DNA of 64,000 nucleotides from Theileria orientalis strain Shintoku (lineage: Eukaryota; Apicomplexa; Aconoidasida; Piroplasmida; Theileriidae). Under the pieces are notes generated by a model. The model saw only the letters and a program-made list of their open reading frames with translations. It was not told the DNA's origin and did not search any database. The stretch spans positions 1,178,001 to 1,242,000 of the forward strand of contig NC_025263.1 of NCBI RefSeq assembly GCF_000740895.1. Reading direction: 5' to 3'. A program made the translations under genes and the position numbers. Shown here one piece after another: positions 22,475 through 33,500 of the stretch. Position 1 is the stretch's first letter, and the number at the start of each line of letters is the position of its first letter.

Positions 22475-23851
22475 TCACTTCTGGTTAAAGTGGATGTTCC
22501 CCCGGACTTGTTTCACGTAGGCCATCACGTAGACGTCGATGTTCCAATCGTAGGGGTGTGCGGAGCGTTCGGGGTGTAGACTGCGTGTCGCCGGCAAGTT
22601 GCTGAAGTAGAACCACTTGTGGTCGTCAGCCACGAAGACCTTCGTGCCTGAGTAAAGGTCCTTGTCGGACTGGCCATCCGATGGGTGCTCGCTCCTCCTA
22701 TTGGAGTGGTTAGACCCACTCAACGTCACCTTCTCGGTAGATCCGCCTGCGATAAAGGGGTTTTCGTTGAGCAGGGACGGCAGCGACTGAAGAAAGACCT
22801 CCTTTAGGTTGTCGTACTTGCACTCGCCGCTGTTGTACACCCGCAGGTACCTTCTCAGGTCAGTGTGTGAGCCCGTGGAACTCGATTTCAACCTTAAATC
22901 CGAGTACAGGTGTACGTGTTTGGAGTCGCAGTTGTTCAGAAAGTGCAGCAGGGATGCGCAAATTTGATTAGATATTACCGGCTTGTAGTCCTTGGACGTG
23001 CCCAGAGTCACGTGCGTTGAGTGCTCAGTCTCAACGAGGACGCTGTTCCTCAGAAACTCAAGCAGGCCTGTGACGCTGCTAAACTCACTGCTCGGCGACC
23101 CCGTCGATTTAGCCTGGTCGAAGTCCTTGGCAGGTATCGCAAAGAGTGGCTTCTTCAGCTCCACAACTGCGAAGAACACAACCCCCGGCACTAGGACCAG
23201 GTACCTGAAGGCTGCGTGCTCGTCGTTTTCCTCCGACACTGCCACCTTTTCAAATGGCAGGGGCATTTTGTAGAGGTGCCGGTACATCAAGCACACCGAG
23301 AACTCGTAAAGCGTGAGCGTGCTCAGCATCAGCCTGAAGTTCGAGTCCTTGTCCTTCAAGTACTCAGCCACCTTCTGCACATCCTGGCTAACCATCTCCT
23401 CAGTTTTCTTGTCAACGCCCAGGTAGTACAGGGTCACATGAAAATGGTCCAGGAGAACTATATCTTCGGCGTCGCCAAGCACCAGCACTGTGTCGTCGTC
23501 TTCGTGGTATTCATGTGGGCTAGAGTCGAGTTTACTGGCCGGCAATTTAGATTTATCTGACTTAGAGGAAGAGGGTTTGCTAAATCTCTGCCTATGTAAT
23601 GGCGACTTCTCCAAAAACGGGAGGAATAGGGGGAGGTACACTTTGTTCAAATCATTGAACAACTTAAGGTACTCGAGAGTTTCATCGACAGTGTGTCTCA
23701 CATTTATTCCAACGTAAAGAGGAGAAACCACCGTAGAAGATTCAAAGGAATCCCGAAAATCATGTAACACTACGCTGTCGCACATTTCCGACTTTTGGAG
23801 ATAATTAGATATGGCTTCGGAAAAGTTTGAACCGGTTCCCTTGACACCCAT
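22475..23851 (-). CDS. Protein of unknown function with two HxT motifs (possible 2H phosphoesterase)
   Basis: A single-exon 458-aa frame from ATG at 23851 (MGVKGTGSNFSEAISNYLQK). It has no signal peptide or membrane segment. Two H-x-T-hydrophobic motifs are visible: HFHVTLYYLG at residues 136-145 and HSTHVTLGTS at 277-286, each preceded by an acidic or polar loop. Paired HxT/S motifs are the active-site signature of 2H (LigT-like) phosphoesterases and of the cyclic phosphodiesterase part of some tRNA ligases. The spacing of about 140 residues is wider than usual, so this is an inference. Residues 90-120 are a Ser/Lys-rich insert and 360-400 are low complexity. It is convergent with the FtsJ gene, 85 bp away. 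Confidence 0.8.
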   Translation of the reverse strand: MGVKGTGSNFSEAISNYLQKSEMCDSVVLHDFRDSFESSTVVSPLYVGINVRHTVDETLEYLKLFNDLNKVYLPLFLPFLEKSPLHRQRFSKPSSSKSDKSKLPASKLDSSPHEYHEDDDTVLVLGDAEDIVLLDHFHVTLYYLGVDKKTEEMVSQDVQKVAEYLKDKDSNFRLMLSTLTLYEFSVCLMYRHLYKMPLPFEKVAVSEENDEHAAFRYLVLVPGVVFFAVVELKKPLFAIPAKDFDQAKSTGSPSSEFSSVTGLLEFLRNSVLVETEHSTHVTLGTSKDYKPVISNQICASLLHFLNNCDSKHVHLYSDLRLKSSSTGSHTDLRRYLRVYNSGECKYDNLKEVFLQSLPSLLNENPFIAGGSTEKVTLSGSNHSNRRSEHPSDGQSDKDLYSGTKVFVADDHKWFYFSNLPATRSLHPERSAHPYDWNIDVYVMAYVKQVRGNIHFNQK

Positions 23852-24156
23852 ATAGTTAAAAAGGTTTACGTGTCAAATAAAAGTTAAAAAACGTAAATTT
23901 ATCAATATTGTGTATGGTTGTTGTTATCACTATAAGAATCTCACTTCATTTTTATATATGATAAAATATACACACCCATCTTGTTAATGTTAAAAATAGT
24001 ATGTACTATACATGTTTTTTATAATTATAAATCTCGTTGTAGTCAATCACGAACGTCTGATTGTTTAATGTGTAATTTTAGTCTTGTCTGTACATATTCA
24101 CGAAATTATACGTCCGAAGGAAGTAATAACCTGATATAGTAGTAAAAAGGAATATT
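23852..24156. other. Divergent promoter region upstream of the giant gene
   Basis: 305 bp of AT-rich DNA between two divergent start codons. I see no gene in it. Confidence 0.6.
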
Positions 24157-27100
24157 ATGTTAAATACTACTAATGGTATAAACGATGACGCGTCTAATTC
24201 AAATTCAGCCACCACCGACGTAGGCGACACTGCCGGAAACGACAAACACGTGTCTTTAAAAGACATAGAAGTTAATTTAAACGACCTAAAGGTCCTAGAA
24301 TCTGAATTTAAAAGGGCCGTGCTCGAATACAACGCTCACAACTACCTAAACTCACAGGAAATTTTTCTAGATGTTTTGAAAAAGAGCGTTCAACTCAAGG
24401 AATCCGACACGGAAAATAAAACTCTCAAGTATCTGGCAAAAATAGCAATACTAAGAAGAGATTATGAAAGCTGCCTATCATATTTGTCAAAGTTGGAGGT
24501 AAGCCCCCGAACATTAAGTTTGTTGGTAAAGTGTTTATTGTTGCAACATGAGAAAACTCATGACAAAAAGCTACTACACATCTGTAAGCGAATTTTATAT
24601 ATGATAATATTACAAAACGAAAATGAAAATACAGATTCAGAAATACAAAATAAAGATGTAAAAGAAAGAATTAACTTCATATTTAAGATTAACTTGCTGT
24701 TGTTATGGGTATACCTTGAATTAGAGGATTATGTATCATATTATAATTTATTGGATAAAATAGCAGTATTTATGGTAAAAAATTCAGTAAAGATAAAAAA
24801 TAAACATCTTCTACTATTTAATAAAATAAGTGGACGGAACGGCATCGCCGCTCAAATAGAAGATAGTTTTGTTAACCCGGAATCACAAAATCAACTGGAC
24901 TCAGTAGTAAGAGAAATAGAAAACAGAATCCTCGAAGAAGTATCCGAACATAAATTGGAGCTTATATCGGAGATTTGTAAAAGCGGATACATGGGAGATT
25001 TGGAGCTGAAAATAGAAGGAGGAGTAAAGGAAATATTAAACGAATTGAATAAATTATATACCAAGCTGGAACAAAAAGAAATAGATCCGCACGTAAAAAA
25101 CATAAGAGTAGAGTTGGTATCAAAGGAATCCGAGGAGGATGGAGTTAAAACAGAAGATAGTTCTAGTGTTAGCACAGGAAAACAACAGCATACGAGGCAG
25201 GGACAGAGAGATGTGAAAAGAAGAATCATAGCGCAGGAGGGGATGTCGACGAAGTCGGTGTACCTGAAAAACTACTGGAACTCAGTGTGCAGCTTCTTCT
25301 ACCTGAAGGACTTCAACAACACGCTGAGCGTCGGAGCCCCGTCGTCGCAGAGGAAGGACGACGAGGCGGACGAGGACATCATATACCCGAGCGACATCGC
25401 AAGGTTCCTGAAATACTCGGAGAGCTACCACAACCTGGACCTGATGAGAAAAATGGACTTCAAGGGGAAGCAGAGGCTGAGCGAAAGCAGCATCCTGGCG
25501 TCTCTGCGCACATTCTTCAGGAGTCTCGAGGGGACGAGGGTCAGCGCGCTGGAGTTCTCGCTGAGTCTCCTGGACTTCATGCTGAAAAATCACCATATCA
25601 GCACCCATAAGCAGTACCAGCTGTTGCTGTCGAACGCGTACCACTACATACACAAGACTTTGGTAACGAACGCAGCAAGTATGGATTCCGAAAGGGAGGG
25701 AAACAACAAGACGCTGGCGACGAATGCAGTATATCAGTCAAGCATCCTCTTCAAAGAAAGAGCATCACACAGGGAGAATAACGAAGTCGAGGAGCCGGAG
25801 AAAGCAGCAAAAACGGACTGGACAGCGGACCACAGTCTCACAAACATCACAACTAACAACGAAGCTGCAAATAACACATTCACGGTCGACCAAAATAATG
25901 AAACCACGCACACAAACACTGCCAGTAACAATAACACCACCAGTACTAATAGCAGTGACAGTACTAATAACACTACCAGTACGAATAACAGTAATTGTAT
26001 CAACACTACGGGTAACGATAACACCACTGCCAGTACGAATAGCAGTAACAGTAACAGTAACAGTAAAAGTAACAGTAACAGTGACAACAGTACAAGTAGC
26101 CAAATGTCACAAAGCAATCACACAAATAACACGAAAGGTACAAATAGCAATATCGATATCAATGGAGTTGCAGTAAGCAGTCAAGATAATGATGCCAGGA
26201 GCAATAATGATGCATCAAATCCCGCAAATGACAGTAAGGGAGGTATTAATGGTGCGGAAATTGCCGAGAAAGGAACCAATACGGGAATGGTGAAAAAAGA
26301 GTGTGAAGAAATAAAGGGGATCCTGGAGAAAAATAACAACCGTAAAATAGAAGAAGAAAGACTGAGTCAGATAGAAAAGTTTAAAAGGATCAACAAGGAG
26401 TACGGAATAAGGATACTGTTCCTGCTGTATAAAAGACAGAATGAGTTTAGAAACAGAAAAGGACAGGAGCCAAGTCCAAAGAATCAAGAGTCGAAGGAGG
26501 AAGCAGCAATTAACGAAGTGATAGACAGAGCGTACTTCCTGTGCCTGTTTAACCTGTATAAGCTGAGCACAGGAGACTACTTCAAAAAGATACACATACT
26601 CTACTTCCACGTGAAAAATCTGTTCTTCAACAAGCTGGAAGCAAGCGACTCGATATATAAGATGATGCAGCAGTACAAGTACATTATACAGTACAACGAA
26701 AAACAGCTGTGGAAAAACAGGATGGACACAGTGAGGTGGAGGAACATGTCCTGGAGCAGAAGCGTCAGAAAGGGAAGGAACAAGAGGCTGGACAAGTACA
26801 TGGAAGCTTTGCTTAACAGCATAGGAAACGTAGCGCTCAACGATAATAACCTGGAACAGCAGCTGGACAAGTACGCGAAAAAGTTCTTCGCAGTGCTGGC
26901 GAAGCACATGGACCTGGGAGCACTGAAGCACGTATACGCGCTTAACACGCAGAGCTACAGCGAGGAGGAAGTGGAGGAGATGTGCGCGACGCACGAGAGG
27001 TACGCGTCCAGAAGGTTCACGGACATGTTCTACAAGGAGCTGCAGAGCTTCCTGGTCGATATCACGTGCTACGTGTGCACGCACGAGGGCTGCCCGGTCT

Positions 27101-30100
27101 GGATTAACAAGCTGCTGCTGCTCTACGGAGACATGCTCTCAGTGCTCTCGCTTAACCTGCACAAAAACACGTCAAACCTGCAGGTGAGCGAGACCGCGAG
27201 CCTCCTGGCGAACGGAGTCTTCGACCAGAAGTTCCTGACGGTCCTGGCCTCGACGATGCTGATCATCGTCAACAAGCTCTACTACTGCAGATACGAGTAC
27301 GTGGTGAGCATGGGAGGAGGAAGCGCCAAGGAGAGCGGAGTTGAGTCTGGCAATGCTGTTGTTGGTACTAGTAATGGTTCTGCTGTCGGCACTGCTGTTA
27401 ACGAGGGTGCCGGTGTAGCTACCAGTGGTGCTGCTGTTAACGAGGGCTTAGGTGTAGGTAACGTTGCTGATGGTGTAGCCAGATCTGGAAGGGCTGTTGT
27501 TGGCACTGTTGATGCTACCACTGGTACTGCTAAAGTTGCTGGTAAAGCTAATGGTACTGCTAGCAACGCAACTGTCTATAGTTCTGGCGATGGTACCCCG
27601 GGCGTGCTAGCGGGAGAAAAAGCTGACGCGTTCGATAGAAAGGGAAACAGCGTGTACACGAACTGTTTGAAGGAAATGGAGTTGACGAAAGGATACAGTC
27701 TGGTGCTTAACAGGGCAATCTCGAGAATATACACGAACATCGCGTTCGTGATATACTACCTGATACACTACCTGATCTCGGACCACAGTAACCAGGATGC
27801 GAAGACTGCGTACTACCTGTACGTGAGCTTCTCGCAAACGGTAGTGATCATGCTCTCGTCGTTCATCAACATGTCGATGTACACGGACGAGAAGGAAGGA
27901 GAGACTGGAGACAGCGACAGCGACAGCGTGTGGAGCAGCAGTAGCTTTAGTAGCAGTTTCAGCAGCTTTAGCGGATTCAGCGGATTTTGCAATGAAGCCA
28001 ACAGCATTGGCAGCAGTAGCAACAGTGCCTACGGCACTTGGGTTGGATGTGGACAAGGTGTTAGAAGTGAAGGAGGAAGCAGCCCAGGTTGGAAAGGCTC
28101 GAATAGCAGTGTCGGAACCATTGGAGGCAGCGCAAGAAGCAGAAGTTCAAGCGCCAGCAGTTCAGCCAGCGCCGCAAGTGCATCTAGCTCAGCTAGTTTG
28201 GCAAGTCCATCTAGTTCTGCCAGTGCTGCGAGTGCATCTAGTTCTGCCAGTGCTGCGAATTCTAGAAGCCGTGTGAGTTCGCACAGTGTAGGTAAAACGG
28301 GAAGCGTTGGTGGCAGTGACGTACTTAGTCGCAGTGTTGGCAACGATGCTGTTAGTCGTGGCAGTTTTATTGGGAACGATGTGGTTAGTCGGAGCGTTAG
28401 CAATGACTCTGCCATTAGTGCCGGTAGCTCAGCTAGAAGGAGTGGAAGTGTGTCAAGTATGTCGGCCCATGATGAGTACAGAAGTGTAACTGGAGAAGAT
28501 AATGGAGGATCGGGAGTAACTGAGGCGAGTAGGACTCAATGCGTATCAGGGCCTAATGGAGTTAAAGGGAGCACGACAGGTAGCCTAGGTGAAGAGACAG
28601 ATGGTCTGGGTGAAGAAGCAGGCAGTGTCGAAGACTTGGCCGGACTAGCTGAAGTGAGAAAACTGACGGGACCGAGAGGACCGGTTGTTAAGAGAGTTAA
28701 GGTTGGTCTGTCGTCTCTTCTGCACGTGCTGAAGGAGTTAGAGGGGAAAGAGCTGGACAAAAATGAAGAAAAAATGGACGTGGATGGAAAGGAAGAAGGA
28801 GAAGAAGCAGAGGAAGTCTGTGATAATGCGACTGGAAAGTTTAATTACGGAGAGGAGGAAGGAGACGTGATCGAGACGATAAGCAAAAACGCAATGGAGT
28901 ACTACTACACGTATAACAACATAGCGGACTCGCTGCTGCAAATGGAGTCGCTCTTTAGAGATAACGGAGTGGTGATAGACGAGGAGCTCATTCCGAAGAA
29001 GCTGACAGGGTACCTGCACGTGAGCACGAATGGAATGCAGTTCGGTGACACGAGCGGGTCAATAAACCTTAACATAGCGTCGACGATATTCAATAAGATG
29101 ATACAGCTGTATAACCCGAACTTCAGAAAAAAAATCATGGAGGACCTGAAGATAATACACTCAGAAGAACACCTGCTGAGCGAAGAAGGAGTGGCACTTT
29201 TGAAAAAGCTGTATGAAAGTTTTAAAGGAAGAGAAGAGGAGGACTACGAGAAGGTGTCGAAGCAGGAGAGCGCGAATGTGAAGAAAAAGGAGAGCGGGAA
29301 GGAAGAGTCGGAGGGGAGCTACGCACACAGGAGAAGGCTGGAGTTCACGCCGGCAGTGGCGGCGCTGATGAAGGAGTCGCTGAACAAGTGCGTCAACAGC
29401 ATAATAGGAAAGGACTTTAAGTCGCCGATCATGTCGATGGTGTACATACACTTCAAGAGCCACGCGAACCTGGAGAGTAACCTGTACGTGCTGAAGGAGC
29501 TGCTGGACGACCTGGTGATGCCGACCTTCAGAGGACACAGGTTCTTTAAAATATGGACAAACCCACTGATAGTCCACAGCTGTGGACCGAAGAAGGTACT
29601 GGCGGAAGTAATAAAGAGCAAGTACCCGAATAAGATAGTAGAGGAGGAGAAGAAGAAGCAGGAAGGAGGCCAGGCACAGAGAATAGTAGATAAGCTGGAG
29701 ACCATCGAGAGCATATACAACAACTACACGAGCTACAGCCAGCACATCAAAAGCAAAGCAGTAGGAAAGGAGGCAGCGGAATCCGCTGAAGCTGAAGAAT
29801 CAGTAAGCAGCGAGGCGAGCGTGCCAACGTCGGAAGACGGACTGGGTGCGGAGAAAGGAGAAGGAGGCAAAGGGCCGTCGGAGTACGAAAATAACAGGCC
29901 AATCATCAGGGGCAACGTGCCGCTGGTGGGAAGCCAGGGGAGGAAGAGGACGGCCTCGGAAAGAAGCGCCGTGTCGGAAGATGAAGAACTGGAGGAAGAG
30001 AGTAAGCAGGTGGGCTCAAGCAGAAAGAGGAGACTGGATAGGGCAGAAGACTCGGATAGGGAAGACCAGGGGGGCAAGGAGCCCAGAGCAGAAGGATCAG

Positions 30101-33100
30101 ATGGGCAAGGAAGAGCAGGTATACCAGATAAAGTGGAAGTGGGCAGTCTAGCAAACATTGTTGAAAGAATAAGAACCGACATTGACAAAACTAGGACTGA
30201 CACTGATAAAACTAGAACAGACAGCGATAGGCCCAGAACAGACACTGACAAAACTAGGACTGAGAGCGATAAAACTAGAACAGACACTGACAAAACTAGG
30301 ACTGAGAGCGATAAAACAGGGAGAAAGACCTCAGCAGTTGACAGGAGTGGCACCAGAGTCAACAAGGAAGAGTTCAAGTTCCTGGAAAGAGGAGACCTGC
30401 TGGAGTACGTGAAGTACACGAGCGAGCTGGAGCACTACATGAAGACGAGAGACATGTTCACGTACAAGGACCTGGTGGCGAAGTACGACGGAAGCCCGCA
30501 GTACGAGTTCATGGCGACGCACAAGGAGCTGTACCTGAAGCTGCTGAAAAACTACAGCACAATCGACCACTCGAACACGTTCGACATCGAAAGCTACAAC
30601 ATAAAAATACTGCTGGAGCAGCTGGAAGTGATCAACTGCGCAAGCATAATCTTCCCGAGGAGCCTGGACGTGCCCTTCCTGGCAATCATTAAAAACTTTG
30701 AGCTGCTGCTCTCGCTGCCGGACATAAAAAAGTTCGACGAAAAACACTCATTCGCAGACAACGATAACACGATAGTGGTAAACGCAGGCAAGGGAGCAGC
30801 AATAGGGCTGAGCACAATCATGGCGACGATGACGCAGACGTTGAACGTGGAAACGATGAGCAACGTTAGCAGTAGAAGCAATGTGAGCAGTAGAAGCAAC
30901 GTGAGCAGTAGCAGCGCGAGCGGCGTGACGAACACAGGCGACTACGAGGGGGCGCAGCCGGCAGGGGCAGGGAACGAGATACAGCTGCTGGACGTGGTGA
31001 AGAGACTGATGCTGCTGCTGTACATCACGATACACAAGTACAACCAGTTCATGCACAGAACGCACGTGACAATGAAGAACATGGACACGAGTCTGATCTT
31101 CTTCAACGAACACGAAAGAGTGGAGTACAGAAGAAGAGAGGCGGAGGTGGCGAACACGTTCAGCTACAAAGTTAACACGCGGGTGAAGCTGATGCACTTC
31201 ATCAGAGTGGCGCTGATCCTGATCATCCTGAAGCGAGGACTGCTGATACCCTCAGCGCTGCTATTCAGCGACTACTACGTGCTTATCCACTACCTCAGCG
31301 GCTCGTACAAGGCGAACCCGATGCTCTCGCTGACGAACAGGATCGAAGAGTTCGTGGTCTTCTACCCGTCAAACGAGGACATCAGGAACCCGAGCACGCA
31401 CCTGTACCTGATATACCTGCAGATCAAGATCCTCGACAGAATCGTCAAGAACGTGCCGGTGCCGCAGCACCTCTTCGAGAAGATATACGCCAAGATCATG
31501 ATCAACTACAAGCACTACGTGGAGGTCCTGATCAACAACAAGCTCGCGCTCTCAGAAGCCGCCGGCGAGGGTGGGAAGGCGGGGAAGGAGCTGACGATCG
31601 GATGCGCGAAGATTAAGTCGAAGGTGGCGACCAAGCGCGTCAAGAACACGATGAACTACCTGAACCAGATGTTCGTGAGCAGGTACGACGCGAACGCGAT
31701 GGACGACGAGCTCATCATCGTGTACTACAAGATGCACTGCGCGCGCCTGCGGCTCTACTACCTGAACCCGAGCCTGCACCACATCTCCGCGCCCTTCTCC
31801 TTCGGCCCGGAGCACAACGGGCTCTTCAGCACGGGCGAGATCACGAACCTGATGAACAACAACATGGTCGAGGAGTGGTCGAACGCAGTGGAGAAGGTGT
31901 GTCTGAGCAACAAGATAGACCGCCACAAGGTCCTCCAGGACATCATCGGCTTCATGAACAAGATAAAGGACAGGTAGGCATTTTAGGGTCGGGATGTAGT
32001 TAGTTGTTAAGGAGTGGTGTTAGTTAGTTAGGTGTTAAGGAGTGGTTTGGTAGATAGGCAATCACATTCGGCAGTATATATACACCAAATATGCGGCTTA
32101 ATACCTAGATTAAAATATACTATAACAAAGTAACAATTTACGATAACAAAGTAACAATATACGATAACAAAGTAACAATATTCTATAACAAGTAAACTAT
32201 ATACCATAGCAAAGTAAACTATATACCATAGCAAAGTAAACTATATACCATAGCAAAGTAAACTATATACCATAACAAATAAACAATATGCTATAACAAA
32301 TTAACAAATAATAATTAGCGCCGATAAGGACATTGGATGCCTAGTCTGCTACAAGCTGGCCTACTACTACTTCCAGTCAGGGGACGTGGAGAAGAGCATA
32401 AGGTACCTGGAGGAAATGAACGACAAGATCATCATACCGAACGACTTCATAAGGTTCGCAGTTAACTTTGAAATAACATTCGTTAAGTCGTGCAAGAAGA
32501 TTATCACAAACACGTGCAGAATACTGATAGGCCTGACGTGCGACGTAGTGTACAACGCGAAGCTGGTGCAGGACAGGCACGTGATGAGCTTCACGAATAA
32601 GTTTAACCAGAGCATGCTGGACAGCGAACCCGGAAAGAAGAAGGCGAAGACGAAAAACAAGGCATTCAAAAAGGCGCCAGGAGAGTGGATATACACGGGC
32701 CTGGAAAGAGTGCCGAAGCTGGACAACATGTTCAGACTGGTGAAACTGCACATAGCGATGCTGCAGAAGCTTAACAGGAAGTTCAAGGAGCTGTCGGAAA
32801 AGGACAAGACGTCGCTGCTGTGCGCAACGCTGAGCCACGTGCAGAACGTGATACTGAACACGCTGACCTACTGCTTCATGCTGCTGGTCTACGGATGCCC
32901 GCACGTCCTCTCGCTGACGGTGATGAACCAGGTGCTGGACCTGGAGGACATGGTGGCAATAGCGCAGTCGACGGAAGTGACGAAGCCGAAGCAGAGCAAG
33001 AAGATGTACATGGCGGAGACGCTGAACAAGCTGATCACGACGAGGGCGGACGAGAGGAACCCGTACGCATACCTCGAGAGAGCGAAGGTGCTGCACCACG

Positions 33101-33423
33101 CGAGCATAACGAGCGAGTACGACGCGATGTCGACGACGCTGGACCTGCGGCTCCTGCGGCAGCTGCACGCGCTCTGGAGCCTGAAGCTGTACAACAAGCC
33201 TGCGGCGGTCACGGCGAAGCTCTCGGAGCTCTTCGTGGACGCCTGCAACAGGCTCCTCTACGTCGTGCCGCTGGAGGAGACCATCCTGGAGAACGCGCAG
33301 ACGATACAGCTTCCCTCGGGGGAGAGGGTGAAGGTCAGCGACGAGTGGGCGGCGAACCAGAGGATCACCACAGCCCAGAAGGCATCTGCGGCATTCAACG
33401 AAGCACTGAGCAAACGGAACTAG
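24157..33423 (+). CDS. Giant helical-repeat protein (about 2,970 aa); possible HIR3/CABIN1-like
   Basis: Exon 1 is 24157-31973 and exon 2 is 32319-33423. The splice (AAG GAC AG to C GCC) removes the stop at 31977 and keeps frame, giving 2,973 aa. The N-terminal 230 residues look like TPR-type helical hairpins (EFKRAVLEYNAHNYLNSQEI, LKYLAKIAILRRDYESCLSY), and exon 2 begins with another (CYKLAYYYFQSGDVEKSIRY). Between them are many Leu-rich helices broken by low-complexity inserts: Asn/Ser/Thr (about 590-690), Val/Gly/Ala (about 1060-1150), Ser/Ala (about 1325-1380), a DKTRTD/ES repeat (about 2004-2055) and an SNVSSR repeat (about 2235-2250). A long TPR-type protein with an N-terminal hairpin of this kind recalls the HIR3/CABIN1 subunit of the histone H3.3 chaperone HIR, but that is only a weak resemblance. 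Codon use becomes strongly G/C-ending towards the 3' end. Confidence 0.85.
25855..26110 (+). repeat. Asn/Thr/Ser low-complexity coding tract
   Basis: In-frame runs of Asn, Thr and Ser, with a near-perfect 6-bp repeat (agtaacagtaacagtaacag) around 26041-26095. Part of the giant protein, probably disordered. Confidence 0.85.
28105..28270 (+). repeat. Ser/Ala coding tract
   Basis: In-frame SSASAASASSSA-type sequence with near-identical 30-bp copies (tctagttctgccagtgctgc twice). Part of the giant protein. Confidence 0.8.
30168..30325 (+). repeat. 21-bp coding repeat encoding DKTRT(D/E)(S/T)
   Basis: About seven tandem 21-bp units in frame in the giant gene, encoding seven-residue units such as DKTRTDT and DKTRTES. 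A 42-bp higher-order unit of two types is repeated almost exactly at the end. The tract is very highly charged. Confidence 0.9.
32107..32310. repeat. 21-bp minisatellite in the only intron of the giant gene
   Basis: About eight or nine tandem units related to ataacaaagtaacaatatac, with later units changed to atagcaaagtaaactatata. They make up most of the 345-nt intron 31974-32318. Confidence 0.9.
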
Positions 33424-33500
33424 ATTTTGTGTAAACTAATATTTTGTGAATATACGTGCCTAGTTACAGAGGTCGGAGGTGGAAACGGGCAGAGAGCCGA

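Noticed and set aside
32377..33168. Antisense open frame of 263 aa opposite exon 2 of the giant gene
   Set aside because: It is a shadow of strong codon bias on the plus strand, with an unnatural Arg/His/Val-rich composition.
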